From Acidobacteriota bacterium (GTDB lineage: Bacteria > Acidobacteriota > Terriglobia > UBA7540): a stretch of 64,000 nucleotides of DNA. The stretch spans positions 62,001 through 126,000 of the forward strand of contig SCRD01000008.1 of NCBI GenBank assembly GCA_004298155.1. The letters are read 5' to 3'. Shown here piece after piece: positions 44,004 to 54,000 of this stretch. Each line of letters opens with the position of its first letter. The stretch's first letter is position 1. The notes under the pieces were generated by a model. It was not told the DNA's origin. It saw only the letters and a list, made by a program, of their open reading frames with translations, and made no database searches. The translations under genes and the position numbers were made by a program.

Positions 44004-44750
44004 CTATATGCAATGGATTCGGACCCAGAAACTAGGCCCGAAGGGGGCTGTGTATTCCAGGTTCAAACGCCGGTACGCTTCCGCTGGAATGCCAATATCG
44101 GCAAGGTAAAGTTCTCCTGTCCTTTCTGGAAGAAGTCCGGTCTTAGGCAGTGCAAGGGTCATCGTCCAATGCGGCACGATACAAGTCCCCATCACTTCAC
44201 CGGTAGTGGCGTCTAAGCCGGAAGGCACATCCAGCGTAAGAATCCGGGCCTGGGTTGAATTCGCCCAGCGGATAAGTTCTGTCATGCCTTCGTCAGGAGC
44301 CGACTTCAATCCGTAGCCGACGAGCGCGTCCAAGATAAGGTCAGGCCTCACGTCAGAAAGCAAGCGTCTTTCAATTTCTCGTCCACCTGCGTACTGGAAG
44401 ACCTTCCCTTGCCACGCAGCGACCTCTCCCATGCGCTCGGGCCGGGCAAGGCAGAGCCGAACATCGACGTTTCGATTAGCAAGGTGACGGCCTGCACAAA
44501 TACCACCGCCTCCATTCCCACCGCCTCCAGCCAGTACCACGACCTCGGCTTTCTGCCACTCTTTCCCCAGGAGTTCGATCGCAAGGAGGCCCAGATTCCT
44601 TCCGGCGTTCTCCATCATCTGGTAGAGATTCGGGCCTGTCTCTTCAATGGCGATGCGGTCGATCTCTCGCATTTGCTCAGCCGTTACCGCTGGAACTTCC
44701 TTACGTATGCTTGTGAAAAAGCGCCGTCTGAATTCATTAGGTTTTTTCAT
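44004..44750 (-). CDS. NAD(P)H-hydrate epimerase domain protein (YjeF N-terminal type)
   Basis: 248 residues from ATG 44750 (MKKPNEF), preferred over the longer frame. YjeF_N features: TAEQMREIDRIAIEETG, NAGRNLGLLAIELLG, VVVLAGGGGNGGGGICAGRHL, LILDALVGYGLKSAP and LDVPSGLDATTG. It repairs damaged NAD(P)HX by epimerisation. The kinase half usually fused (NnrD) is absent. Confidence 0.88.
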   Translation of the reverse strand: MKKPNEFRRRFFTSIRKEVPAVTAEQMREIDRIAIEETGPNLYQMMENAGRNLGLLAIELLGKEWQKAEVVVLAGGGGNGGGGICAGRHLANRNVDVRLCLARPERMGEVAAWQGKVFQYAGGREIERRLLSDVRPDLILDALVGYGLKSAPDEGMTELIRWANSTQARILTLDVPSGLDATTGEVMGTCIVPHWTMTLALPKTGLLPERTGELYLADIGIPAEAYRRLNLEYTAPFGPSFWVRIHCI

Positions 44751-44867
44751 ACCAATCTGACCATGAGTTGGAACAACGGTTTTGCCGACCGCACGAGCCG
44801 TCGCCCAGTGGATTGAACTTACGTTACGCTGCAAATCGTCCCAACTGCCAGATCGCGGCCGCTCCTC

Positions 44868-45335
44868 TTACCGAACCGTACTTACTTGTAAAAGAGACTG
44901 GCAAATGGGCACCAGACGTTCAAATTCTCGGAGCAGCGTCACGTTCTCGGCCCGCGCTCCCTCAATCAGCGGCTTAGTTTTCGTCCAAACTGCATAAGCC
45001 GTCGCCCCGATGGTTCTCAGGATTGTTCGCTCGTCCACGATACCGAGAGTGATTAGCGTACCCACTCGATTATAGAAGCCCATCACTCGGAGGAATGCCG
45101 CTTCACCACCTTTCCCGTGCCGGATTCGGAATTCCTGCCGGGAATCTTCAGTGACGTCATGAATGACCCAGAGCTGCGCTACCATAAAGTCTGGACTCTG
45201 CCAAATCCCGAATAGTTCGTTTGTGACCGTGATAAAGCGGTCGCGACGCACGTTGCGGAGTTGGATCGCAACAAAGATAGCGCTGACGACAAGCGCCATG
45301 GCCGTTATCAGCGGGGCGATTTCCAGAAGTTGCAA
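44868..45335 (-). CDS. DUF4760-like membrane-anchored hypothetical protein
   Basis: 155 residues with one N-terminal helix (PLITAMALVVSAIFVAIQL) and a helical cytoplasmic part (NVRRDRFITVTNELFGIWQSPDF, FLRVMGFYNRVGTLITLGIVDERTIL). This resembles DUF4760 proteins of unknown function. No link to its neighbours is visible. Confidence 0.6.
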   Translation of the reverse strand: MQLLEIAPLITAMALVVSAIFVAIQLRNVRRDRFITVTNELFGIWQSPDFMVAQLWVIHDVTEDSRQEFRIRHGKGGEAAFLRVMGFYNRVGTLITLGIVDERTILRTIGATAYAVWTKTKPLIEGARAENVTLLREFERLVPICQSLLQVSTVR

Positions 45336-45517
45336 AGTTCACCATCCTCTTTGGCTTTGGCTAGTGCACCTGTTTGTCCGAGACCAAAGGCTACAGGTAC
45401 TTTCCCATCCCCTTTACAGCTCCAGACCCTCGCAATGTCAGGCATATCTGACCAGCTATCAACCCCATACCTTCTGACTCCTCGACGTTCGGCCAAACCT
45501 CAAAATAAATGCGAGGT

Positions 45518-46876
45518 TTAAGGGAACAAATATTGCGTATTCGAAACGTGTGTCGGATACGAATAAATCGTATCTCGCAGGTCCGAGACCCGCAGCCCTT
45601 TGCGGATTGCGAGCGCAAAGAGATTGATGTGCTCCTCAGCGTGCGAGCCCAGAAGGTGAGCGCCAAGAATCCTATCGGTTCCTTCCTCCACCAAAACCTT
45701 GTATGCGGCACACGTTTCGGCAATCCGGCGCGAAGCGTACCAGCTTGACATATCGCCGGCGCTGACTCGGAAATTCAGGCCCATCTTGCGGGCGGTTCGT
45801 TCATCGAGGCCTACCGCCGCCAGAGGAGGAATGGTAAAGGCGACGCTTGGTACGCTCCCGTAATCCGCTTTTTGGTGATTTCCGTTTAACAGGTTCGATG
45901 TGACGATCCAACCCTCATACCCAGCTACAGGGGTCAGTGGCGGGTTGCCGCTCGAAGCGCAGTCGCCCGCAGCGTACACGGCTGGGTTCGATGTGCTTTG
46001 GAGATATTCATTTACTTTTACTCCGTGCCCCTCGTGCTCAACTCCACCCATCGCGAGATCCAGTTCGTCGATTTCGGGCACACGGCCTGCGCCATGAACA
46101 ACCAGATCTGCTGGATATTCCTTTTCGTCTTTGCCATTAGAGGTTTTCACAATCAGACCAGATAGCCTCTTCCCAATGCTCTTAACTGACGTTTCCAGCT
46201 GAACATCGATCCCGATTTCCCGCGACCACCTTACAAGCCGGCCCACCAGGTCCGGTTCAAAACGTTCCAGCCCGTGCGATCCGCGATGCAAGATGGTGAC
46301 CTGCGCTCCAGCTCGCGCAGCCACATGCGCAAACTCGAACGAAATATACCCGCCTCCGACGAACACAATGCGCTGCGGTAACTCTTCAAGCTCCAGAAAC
46401 TCTTCGCTCGTCGTCAGGTACTCTTCTCCTTCGATGTTCAGCTTAGCCGGCCGGGCTCCGGTGGCAACTACGATATGCTTTGCTTCAAGCACGTCATTAG
46501 CCACCTGGATCGACCGCGGTCCCACGAAGTGTGCGGTTCCATGGAAGGTATCAATTCCTGCCTTGCCGAAGCTCTCTTCGCGCGATTTCGGCACTGGTTC
46601 CGTAAAGGTTCTCTTGAAACGAATCAGTTCTTCCCACTCAATGCGGATACCATGGGTATTTATCCCCTTCCCACTCATGCGGCGTGCCCAATCGACAGCT
46701 TCTGCCGCGCCGACTAACACTTTCTTCGGATCGCAACCGCGCAACGCGCACGTGCCTCCAAAGGGCCGCGAATCAACAATCGCTACATTCCAGCCTTCGC
46801 GACGGCACTTCGATGCCACCGTTGACCCCGCCGAGCCTGTTCCAACCACAATCAAGTCATATTCCTTCGCCATCAA
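45518..46876 (-). CDS. Glutathione-reductase-like flavin disulfide reductase
   Basis: 452 residues. FAD motif VVGTGSAGSTVASKCRREG, redox pair GGTCALRGCDPKK, NAD(P) motif VGGGYISFEFAHVAARAG, second FAD motif SNPAVYAAGDCA and dimer-domain end IYSYPTHVSNTQYLF. The redox segment with CALRGC (Cys-x4-Cys) is like glutathione-reductase-family enzymes. The C-terminal His found in glutathione reductase is here in SYPTH. It could reduce a thiol carrier that supplies the nearby selenoenzymes. Confidence 0.87.
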   Translation of the reverse strand: MMAKEYDLIVVGTGSAGSTVASKCRREGWNVAIVDSRPFGGTCALRGCDPKKVLVGAAEAVDWARRMSGKGINTHGIRIEWEELIRFKRTFTEPVPKSREESFGKAGIDTFHGTAHFVGPRSIQVANDVLEAKHIVVATGARPAKLNIEGEEYLTTSEEFLELEELPQRIVFVGGGYISFEFAHVAARAGAQVTILHRGSHGLERFEPDLVGRLVRWSREIGIDVQLETSVKSIGKRLSGLIVKTSNGKDEKEYPADLVVHGAGRVPEIDELDLAMGGVEHEGHGVKVNEYLQSTSNPAVYAAGDCASSGNPPLTPVAGYEGWIVTSNLLNGNHQKADYGSVPSVAFTIPPLAAVGLDERTARKMGLNFRVSAGDMSSWYASRRIAETCAAYKVLVEEGTDRILGAHLLGSHAEEHINLFALAIRKGLRVSDLRDTIYSYPTHVSNTQYLFP

Positions 46877-46948
46877 TCCACCCTCCTGATTTTGATAATC
46901 AGTTACGCCGACTTCGTAAAGGATCCACCGGCCGGAGCTGCCGTCAGA

Positions 46949-47905
46949 TCACTTCTTTGCTTTTCTGAAATGATAAGCCTTCGCTTTGGGGAAAAAGTGG
47001 CGGAGATCGCTTTTGAATCCCACGAACCAAATGAAGCGGCCATGCACTTCGGGTTCAACCCGGGCTGTCCTGGAATGGCGATCAAAACGGACGAGGAAAC
47101 TTTGACCTGCGAGCTGCTCGCTTACCGGACCATGTGCTTTATGCAGTTGAGAAAACGGGAAAATCTCTGCATCTCCCTCAACCATAACTAATAAAGCCGG
47201 GGCGCGGTCAAGCGGCATTCCGGCATACGGGTCGGCATGGTAATTTCTCTGGTAACCTGTCGCGAAGGAGAGAACAAGTGTGTCCGGATGCATGCTGCTC
47301 CAGCTTTTCCACGTCGCATTTTCCGCAGGCAGCACTTTAAGTTTGGTTCCCGCCATGGAGCCAGTCACTGCCTCCGACAGCAACTGTGACCAGAGACTCC
47401 CTGTCTGCCTGTCGAAGAACAGAAGGTTGTGCTTGTAAAGAAGCCCTGAGACTCCGAAGATCCGCCGATGACCATTTATGATCGGGTCGTAAACTACGCC
47501 CGAGCCGCAAAGCGGTCACCAACTGACCAGGATGGCCCTGCCTCCCACTCGGTCGTTCACCAGTTCGTGCCAGTTCAGGATGCGAACCGGATACGCCTTC
47601 GCCTGCCCGTTCATGAAAACGCCCAGCACGCGGTCAGAAGGTTCGAGAAGACGCCCAGCTTCCTCCGCAGAGATATCTTCAGGGTCGGTCAATGCAGGAA
47701 TACCACCCCGCGGAGGGCCTCCTCCCTGGATTTTGCCCAGCGGGATGATATGGCGCGTCACGTCAAACGGCTGGGTACCCTTCCCGTTTCGTATGAGCTT
47801 TGGTTTTTGCTCAATCCGAACACGTTGGGCCCAACCCACAGCAGGCGCCCAAAACAGAATGAGGACAGCGCATAGAATTACTCTATTGTAGATTGTCCTC
47901 AACAT
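46949..47905 (-). CDS. DUF3179 exported selenoprotein
   Basis: 318 residues with TGA 47518-47516 as Sec (residue 130). Signal peptide LCAVLILFWAPAVGWAQ. DUF3179 core: PFDVTRHIIPLGKIQGGGPPRGGIPALTDP, VLGVFMNGQAKAYPVRILNWHELVND, then ILVSWUPLCGSGVVYD, where other members have TYCPLCGS; the Cys is replaced by Sec. The rest fits (FGVSGLLYKHNLLFFDRQTGSLWSQL, and YAGMP, FVRFDRHS). The hairpin CGGGCGTA-GTT-TACG-A-CCCG (47502-47483) has its GTT loop 24 nt after TGA. The function of DUF3179 is unknown; the CxxC-like pair suggests redox or metal chemistry. Confidence 0.88.
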
Positions 47906-48058
47906 ATCTTCTCTGTAGCTGAATGCCTATTTATTTACATTCACGAACAAGGATCGGCCGCAAGGGACCCGGACCGCAGCAACGCAACTCTCTAACGGCA
48001 CTGAACTCGTCCCTGCTCGATTTTCCTCGGGAGACATTCACACTTCTCTTAACATTAG

Positions 48059-48766
48059 TTACTGCTGCGAGTGGCTTAAACTCGCTTCCTCAACGCCATG
48101 ACCCAGGGTTAACCGAATTCGCGAGAGCACAATGCTTGGTTGCTGACCCAGAAAACGACGTGCAAGCCAACCCAATGCAATACCGAAGGCGGCGTGGGCC
48201 AGGGAAACAACGGTGGGAAATCCAATAGAAAACTGCAGGCCAAAATAGCCCACCCCCAGAGACTGAACTACTGGACTGACCATGAATCCCACGCCTATCA
48301 CTAGGCCATATACGAGGCCTGCCCACACTCTCTTCGTCCCAACCAGGAGCACGAAAATGATACCGAAGGCCGCCCCGTTCCAGAAGTGATATGCCCAGCC
48401 TGCGATATTGGACGCCGTGTTGGGGCCCAGGGCAAACCGGTCAAGCAGCAAAACCCCCATCAACTTGGGCAGGCTGCCCGGCATGTAACCGAGATGAAAC
48501 CCGGTGATCCGAACAGCCTCCAAAGCTACCGTAGAAATGCCGCCTGCCAAAGCTCCCCAGCCAATAGACCGGGCAATGAGTGGACTCCGTGTCCTGGCAA
48601 GCAGTGCGATGACCGCCACTCCAACGATCGAGGGAATCAGCCACTGCTTTGCCAGGACATTCAGGGTTCCATACCCGGCTATTGCTGCGGGGAAGATGTT
48701 CGGCCCCACGGACGCCAGCGCCAGAGCTAGACCGGTGAGTATTAGAGTTCCTAGACCGTTTCTCAC
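48059..48766 (-). CDS. Polytopic membrane protein of unknown function
   Basis: 235 residues with six or seven hydrophobic helices (TLILTGLALALASVG, WLIPSIVGVAVIALLA, SIGWGALAGGISTVALEAV, WAYHFWNGAAFGIIFVLLVG, LVYGLVIGVGFMVSPVV, VVSLAHAAFGIALGWLA). A His-containing membrane motif (AYHFWNG and SLAHAAFG) is notable and could bind a metal or haem. Family not recognised. Confidence 0.65.
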   Translation of the reverse strand: MRNGLGTLILTGLALALASVGPNIFPAAIAGYGTLNVLAKQWLIPSIVGVAVIALLARTRSPLIARSIGWGALAGGISTVALEAVRITGFHLGYMPGSLPKLMGVLLLDRFALGPNTASNIAGWAYHFWNGAAFGIIFVLLVGTKRVWAGLVYGLVIGVGFMVSPVVQSLGVGYFGLQFSIGFPTVVSLAHAAFGIALGWLARRFLGQQPSIVLSRIRLTLGHGVEEASLSHSQQ

Positions 48767-48813
48767 TTTAACCTCGCTTTCTCATTGCGCTTGCGCCATT
48801 GGCCTATGGCCGT

Positions 48814-49272
48814 TCAGTGCGTGGCGCCTTGGGCAATGCCCTGGATTTTCATGTCCAGCATCTTGGCCATCATGTTGACCTGCTGATTGTTGAGCTGGCC
48901 AAGCGCCGCTGACGGTTTCTCATAACTGACATATGTGTGGCCGTCAGAGTCTTCGTAAACGAAAATGCGGACTGGAACAAACAGACCCACGGAGCGGTCC
49001 GCTGTGAATAGCTTCTTCCCCATGTTCGGATTTCCGACCAGGAAGGACTCGCCCTTAAGCTGCAGCCCGGTCATGGAAAGCATCTGGCCCTGATTCAAGT
49101 GGCCCATCACCATCAGCCCATTCTGGCTCGTTGCGGATTTGACCTGTGACACGGTTTGATCAAAGCTATGCTGGCTCTCGACCTTGACGATTGAATTCTG
49201 CGCCATCGCCATCCCGTTAAAGGCCATACCCAGTACTGCAATCGCTAATGGCATCAACAGTTTGCGTTTCAT
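48814..49272 (-). CDS. Exported DUF302 protein
   Basis: 152 residues from ATG 49272, chosen because a signal peptide follows (LLMPLAIAVLGMAFNGMAMAQ). DUF302 features: VESQHSFDQTVSQVKSATSQNGLMVMGHL, KLFTADRSVGLFVPVRIFVYEDSDGHTYVSYEKPS. DUF302 proteins bind small molecules or metals in a ferredoxin-like fold; role unclear. Confidence 0.8.
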   Translation of the reverse strand: MKRKLLMPLAIAVLGMAFNGMAMAQNSIVKVESQHSFDQTVSQVKSATSQNGLMVMGHLNQGQMLSMTGLQLKGESFLVGNPNMGKKLFTADRSVGLFVPVRIFVYEDSDGHTYVSYEKPSAALGQLNNQQVNMMAKMLDMKIQGIAQGATH

Positions 49273-49684
49273 TCTTATCTCCCTCATCAGTTTGTGATTT
49301 GAGCTTCTGGCAGCGATAACTCCATCAAGTTCTCCTGCCAAATCGCTGGAAGCTTTGGTCTGTCTGCACTGGTGATTCCCCACGCGCAGATGGCTCGTAT
49401 GCTTCCTTTATATGAGTGCATTGCCCCGCGGATTTATTACACTCTTTCGGACCGGAGCCAATCCATTCGAACAAAAGGGCCCGAACTAACATTCGGCGAA
49501 GGGGGCAACCCGTTAATTGTCACTATGAGCACACAAATTTTGCTCCGGGGTTCCCCGAAGAATGAACAGCCCACGATCATGAGATAAAAATCGGGATTCG
49601 CCCCGGTTGGCTTCGGACTCAACCCGTAATGTTTTTCAGATTTCAGAGATAAATTTGGCGCCTCAGCGCGTCTACTGTATAGGC
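49273..49684. other. Intergenic region upstream of the ECF operon
   Basis: No convincing coding frame. It separates divergent genes (DUF302, minus; ECF sigma, plus) and should hold both promoters. No known regulatory motif was recognised. Confidence 0.45.
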
Positions 49685-50239
49685 ATGGAACCCCGGAGGG
49701 CGGTGGCTAGTATCGAAGATGTCGGACCGGTTCGAAAGCCGCCGGTCGAAAGCGTGGTACTGCGCCATCTCGATGAACTATACCGCTTAGCTTTGCACAT
49801 GACACGCGATCAGGACCGTGCTCAGGACTTAACTCAGGAATGCATCTTTCGCGCTCTGAAAAACCAGAGACAAATCACAAGAAATGCCAAAGCGTGGCTT
49901 TTTCGGACGCTTTACAACGCTTTTGTCAGCGAATACCGGCGGCGGCACTCCCGGGAGCCGTTTGAAGAAGCAAGCACATTTGCATTGGAGGCGGAATTCC
50001 TGCCAGATCCTCTGCCGGGGATCATCGCCGCGCGGGACGTTCGAACTGCCGTCGAAAGCCTACCTGCGGCTCTCCGCGTCATTATATGGCTTTCGGATGC
50101 GGAAGATTTCCGACTCAAAGAGATTGCAGAAATACTCGAACTGCCGCTTGGGACGGTGGCTTCGAGATTGTTCAGGGCCCGTCAAGAGCTCCGGCAGTTG
50201 TTGTCTGCCTACGGGCCAGTCGAGGAGAAGAACCTATGA
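49685..50239 (+). CDS. ECF-type RNA polymerase sigma factor
   Basis: 184 residues from ATG 49685. Region 2: DELYRLALHMTRDQDRAQDLTQECIFRALKNQ, NAKAWLFRTLYNAFVSEYRRR. Region 4: VESLPAALRVIIWLSDAEDFRLKEIAEILELPLGTVASRLFRARQELRQLL. The end overlaps the anti-sigma start (ATGA). The RND efflux operon follows, so it probably regulates export. Confidence 0.92.
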   Translation: MEPRRAVASIEDVGPVRKPPVESVVLRHLDELYRLALHMTRDQDRAQDLTQECIFRALKNQRQITRNAKAWLFRTLYNAFVSEYRRRHSREPFEEASTFALEAEFLPDPLPGIIAARDVRTAVESLPAALRVIIWLSDAEDFRLKEIAEILELPLGTVASRLFRARQELRQLLSAYGPVEEKNL

Positions 50240-50991
50240 CCTGCAAAGAATACCAGCAGGCATGGATTGAAGCTGAAAACGGCAAAGAAGCCAAGCCCGA
50301 GATCCGCGGGCACATTGCGAACTGCGTCCTTTGCCGGCAATTTGCGCATGAACAAGAGGCGCTGCGAAGCCACCTGAGGAGACTGGCCATGACAGAGTCA
50401 GCGTCGCCCTCGCTTCGCCAGCGGATCGAACGAGCACTTCAGGATCAAGCGTCCTCTCAATTGCTTAGACGCCGCCTTTGGACAGGGGTCGCGGCGGCCG
50501 TGGCTGTTTTGATCGTGACCCTGGCCGGTCTCCATTGGTATTGGAGAGCCACCGCGCTCTCTCCGAATCAGGTCGCCCAGGATTTTATCGTTGACCACCT
50601 GCACAACCTTCCTGCCCGGGAGGAAATTGTGTCGCCCTCGGCATCCGAGGTTGAAAGTTGGTTTGCTGGGAGAGTGGACTTCGCAGTTCAGGTGCCGAAG
50701 GTTGCCTCCGCAGTTCTGCAGGACGCCAGGGTGAGCGATATCGCCGGACGGAAGGCGGCCCTGCTTCACTACCGGCGCGAATCCGACCAGAGAGTGGTTT
50801 CTCTATTTGTGATGCCAGAGCCGAAGTCCTTTGAAGCTGAGAAGAGGCCCATCGAGGTCTGGAAATCGAACGAGGGCCTCAATTCGACCCTTTGGTGCCA
50901 CCGGGGACTAGTTTACAGCCTGGTTGCAGCATTGGATTCGAATTCACTACACCAGATCGCCGATTTGATCAAGCGACAGCAGGATAACTGA
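50236..50991 (+). CDS. Membrane-bound ZAS anti-sigma factor
   Basis: 251 residues. HIANCVLCRQFAHE gives the His-x3-Cys-x2-Cys zinc motif at about 32-40, and one helix (VAAAVAVLIVTLAGLHWYW) separates it from a periplasmic domain of about 150 residues (DFIVDHLHNLPAREEI, AALLHYRRESDQRVVSLFVM). It would tether the ECF sigma factor to the membrane until an envelope signal arrives. Confidence 0.87.
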   Translation: MTCKEYQQAWIEAENGKEAKPEIRGHIANCVLCRQFAHEQEALRSHLRRLAMTESASPSLRQRIERALQDQASSQLLRRRLWTGVAAAVAVLIVTLAGLHWYWRATALSPNQVAQDFIVDHLHNLPAREEIVSPSASEVESWFAGRVDFAVQVPKVASAVLQDARVSDIAGRKAALLHYRRESDQRVVSLFVMPEPKSFEAEKRPIEVWKSNEGLNSTLWCHRGLVYSLVAALDSNSLHQIADLIKRQQDN

Positions 50992-51033
50992 AGTTTTGCG
51001 GTCGTCAGCGAAGCAAATTTCCCAGGAGAGCTT

Positions 51034-54000
51034 ATGGTCCGGGCAGCCCTTAGAAACCCTTATCTCGTCATCGTGGGAATCCTTGCTATCGTTTTGCTGG
51101 GAATCACTCTCCTCTTGCGCATCCCGGCGGACATCCTGCCGATTTTTAAGACTCCTGCCGTGCAGATTCTTACCCTCTATCCCGGAATGCCAACCGACGT
51201 GATGGAACGCGACATCGCCAACCGCATTGAGCGCTGGACTTCGCAGGCCAATGGCGTGGCCCTTCAAACCTCGAAAAGCCTGCTCGGGGTGAGTGTAGTG
51301 CGGGACTTTTTCCGTCCTGACATTGACCCCAACACGGCCCTCTCCCAGGTATCTTCGCTTGCCATTTCCGACCTTTATTACATGCCGCCGGGAACCATTC
51401 CCCCCATGGTCATGCCCTACGACCCCACGGCATCTATCCCACTGGCGCTCGTGACCGTCTCCAGCAAGACCATGAACGAAACCAAGCTCTACGATATTGC
51501 TTATTTCAATATCCGCAACATGCTGAGCGGGATCACCGGCACGATCGCTCCTGCTGTTTTCGGCGGGCGTATTCGCCGCATCCTGGTGTACGTTGACCCC
51601 AGCAAGCTTGCGGCACGGGGTCTTTCGCCGCTGGATGTGGTGAACGGGCTTCAACGATGGAATACGCTGATCCCCACAGGCGATGCCAAACTTGGGGCAA
51701 CGGACTACATGATCGTCACCAATGGCATGGTGCCGACGGTAGCTCAAATCAATAATTTCCCACTGAAGGTCGTGGATGGCTCGCCTGTTCTCGTGAAGGA
51801 CATTGGCCGTGCCGAGGACACACACCAGATTCAGACGAACGTGGTCCACATCAACGGACGGCGGCAGGTTTATATCCCCATCTACCGCCAGCCTGGGGCG
51901 AACACCATCCAGGTGGCGGAGGGTGTCAAGAAAGCTCTCGCCGGCATCCAGGCGCGGATTCCCAAAGGCGTTGACCTCAAGGTTATCTTCGACCAGTCCG
52001 TGTATGTCCGCCGTTCTCTCGCTTCGCTTGAGAAAGAGGTCCTTCTGGGCGCCATGCTGGCGGCCCTCATGGTTTTGCTTTTTCTCGGGAGCCCGCGCTT
52101 TACCGGCGTCGTCTTCCTGACTATTCCTCTCTCGATCCTAGCGGCTTTCATCGGACTGTATGCGACCGGCAACACCCTCAATATGATGACGCTCGGCGGT
52201 CTGGCGCTGGCCGTCGGAAGGCTCGTTGATGACTCGATCGTGGTGCTGGAAAACACCGTCCGGCACCTACGGATGGGAAAGCCCGCGCTTGTCGCAGCCA
52301 AGGACGCAGCGGAAGAAGTGGCTATGCCGGTCATCGTTTCGACCATCACTACTGTTGTCGTGTTCTTCCCGGTGGTTTTTATTTCAGGCCTAGGGCGCTT
52401 CTTGTTTTCACCCTTGGCTTTGAGTGTGGCCTTTGCCATGGCGGCTTCTTATGTGCTGGCATTGACTCTCATACCGGCCTACAGTTCGCGCTTCTTGCAC
52501 CCGGAGAAGGAAGAAGTAGGGTCCACTAACAGGCGATCGCTGCTGGTTGTAGTGTCCTCCAAGCTTGAAAATCTGAAGGATGTTTATGAGCGCTGGCTCC
52601 GCCGCGCGCTTGCACGGAGGAAAACCATCCTCGCAACGGCTGGGCTGGCTTTTGTTGCCGCTATCGCTCTCTACTCGTTGCTTGGCAAGGAACTCTTTCC
52701 GCCCATTGATGCCGGACAGTTCACCATTCTGATTCACGGCCCATCCGGCATGCGCATCGAGCTGAGCGAGGATTTAGCGGCGAAAGTCGAAGAGGCGGCC
52801 CGAAAGGTGATTCCACCCCAGGAGTTAAACACGATTGTGACCAATACCGGGGTGCTCTATGACTGGCCGGCGGCCTATACACCGAATGCTGGGCCAATGG
52901 ACAGCTTTATGAACGTCCAGCTCACCGAAAACCATAAAGTCAGCGCCCAGGAATATGTGAGCCGCCTGCGGAAAGTTCTGCCCTCAGAATTCCCAGGAGC
53001 AGGGTTCGCTTTCGATACGGGCGGGCTGCTGAGCGCCGCCCTCAACTACGGCTTGCCGTCTCCAATTGACATTCAGGTTTCCGGCAACAGCCTGGAAGTT
53101 GGGCAGGGTATCGCGCGAAAGATTCAGGCGCAGGTTCAGCAGGTACCTGGCACGATGGACGTGCGCATCCAGGAGAAGCTCGACTATCCGGTTTTAAACA
53201 TCGATGTGGACCGAATGAAAGCCGCTTACCTTGGACTGACTCAGGAGGATGTCGTCAAGAACATCGAGATCGCCATCAACTCGAGTGTCAATTTTCTTCC
53301 TGCGTTCTGGATTGACGAAAACAACGGCAACCACTACTTTCTGGGGGCGCAGTACCCGGAAGACCTGATCCGCAACATTGCGACGCTTGAGAACATTCCG
53401 CTCACCGACCCCGCTCTGGATGGCAAAGAAGAACAAGACGTCACTCTGGTGAAAAACATCGCCAGAATTACCCGCGGCATAGCGCCAGTCGAGGTGGAGC
53501 ACCGGGCCATCACCCGTGTTACTGACGTTTATGCGAATGTCAGCGGGCGCGACATTGGATCGGTCGCAAGCAATATTGAGAAACAGCTCGCTCACGTGAC
53601 TCTCCCCGCTGGTTATCACGTGGCCATGCGAGGCGAAGTGCAGAGCATGCGGGAGTCTTTTTCAGGGCTTGGTTTTGGGCTGTTAATGGCCGTGGCCCTG
53701 GTTTACCTGGTGATGGTGGCGCAGTTTCGTTCTTTTCTCGATCCATTGATCATCCTCTTTGCAGTGCCGCTGGGGATTATTGGCGTTATCGCCATCCTGC
53801 TTCTGACCGGGACCACCGTCAATATTCAGTCCTACATCGGCGCCATCTTCATGGTGGGCATTGCCGTTTCAAACAGCATTTTGCTCGTGGAATTTGCGAA
53901 TCGCCTGCGAACCGAGGGAATGCCTGTTTATGAAGCGGCGGTCCACGCCGGCGGCATCCGTTTACGCCCTATCCTGATGACCTCCTGCGCAGCCATTGTG

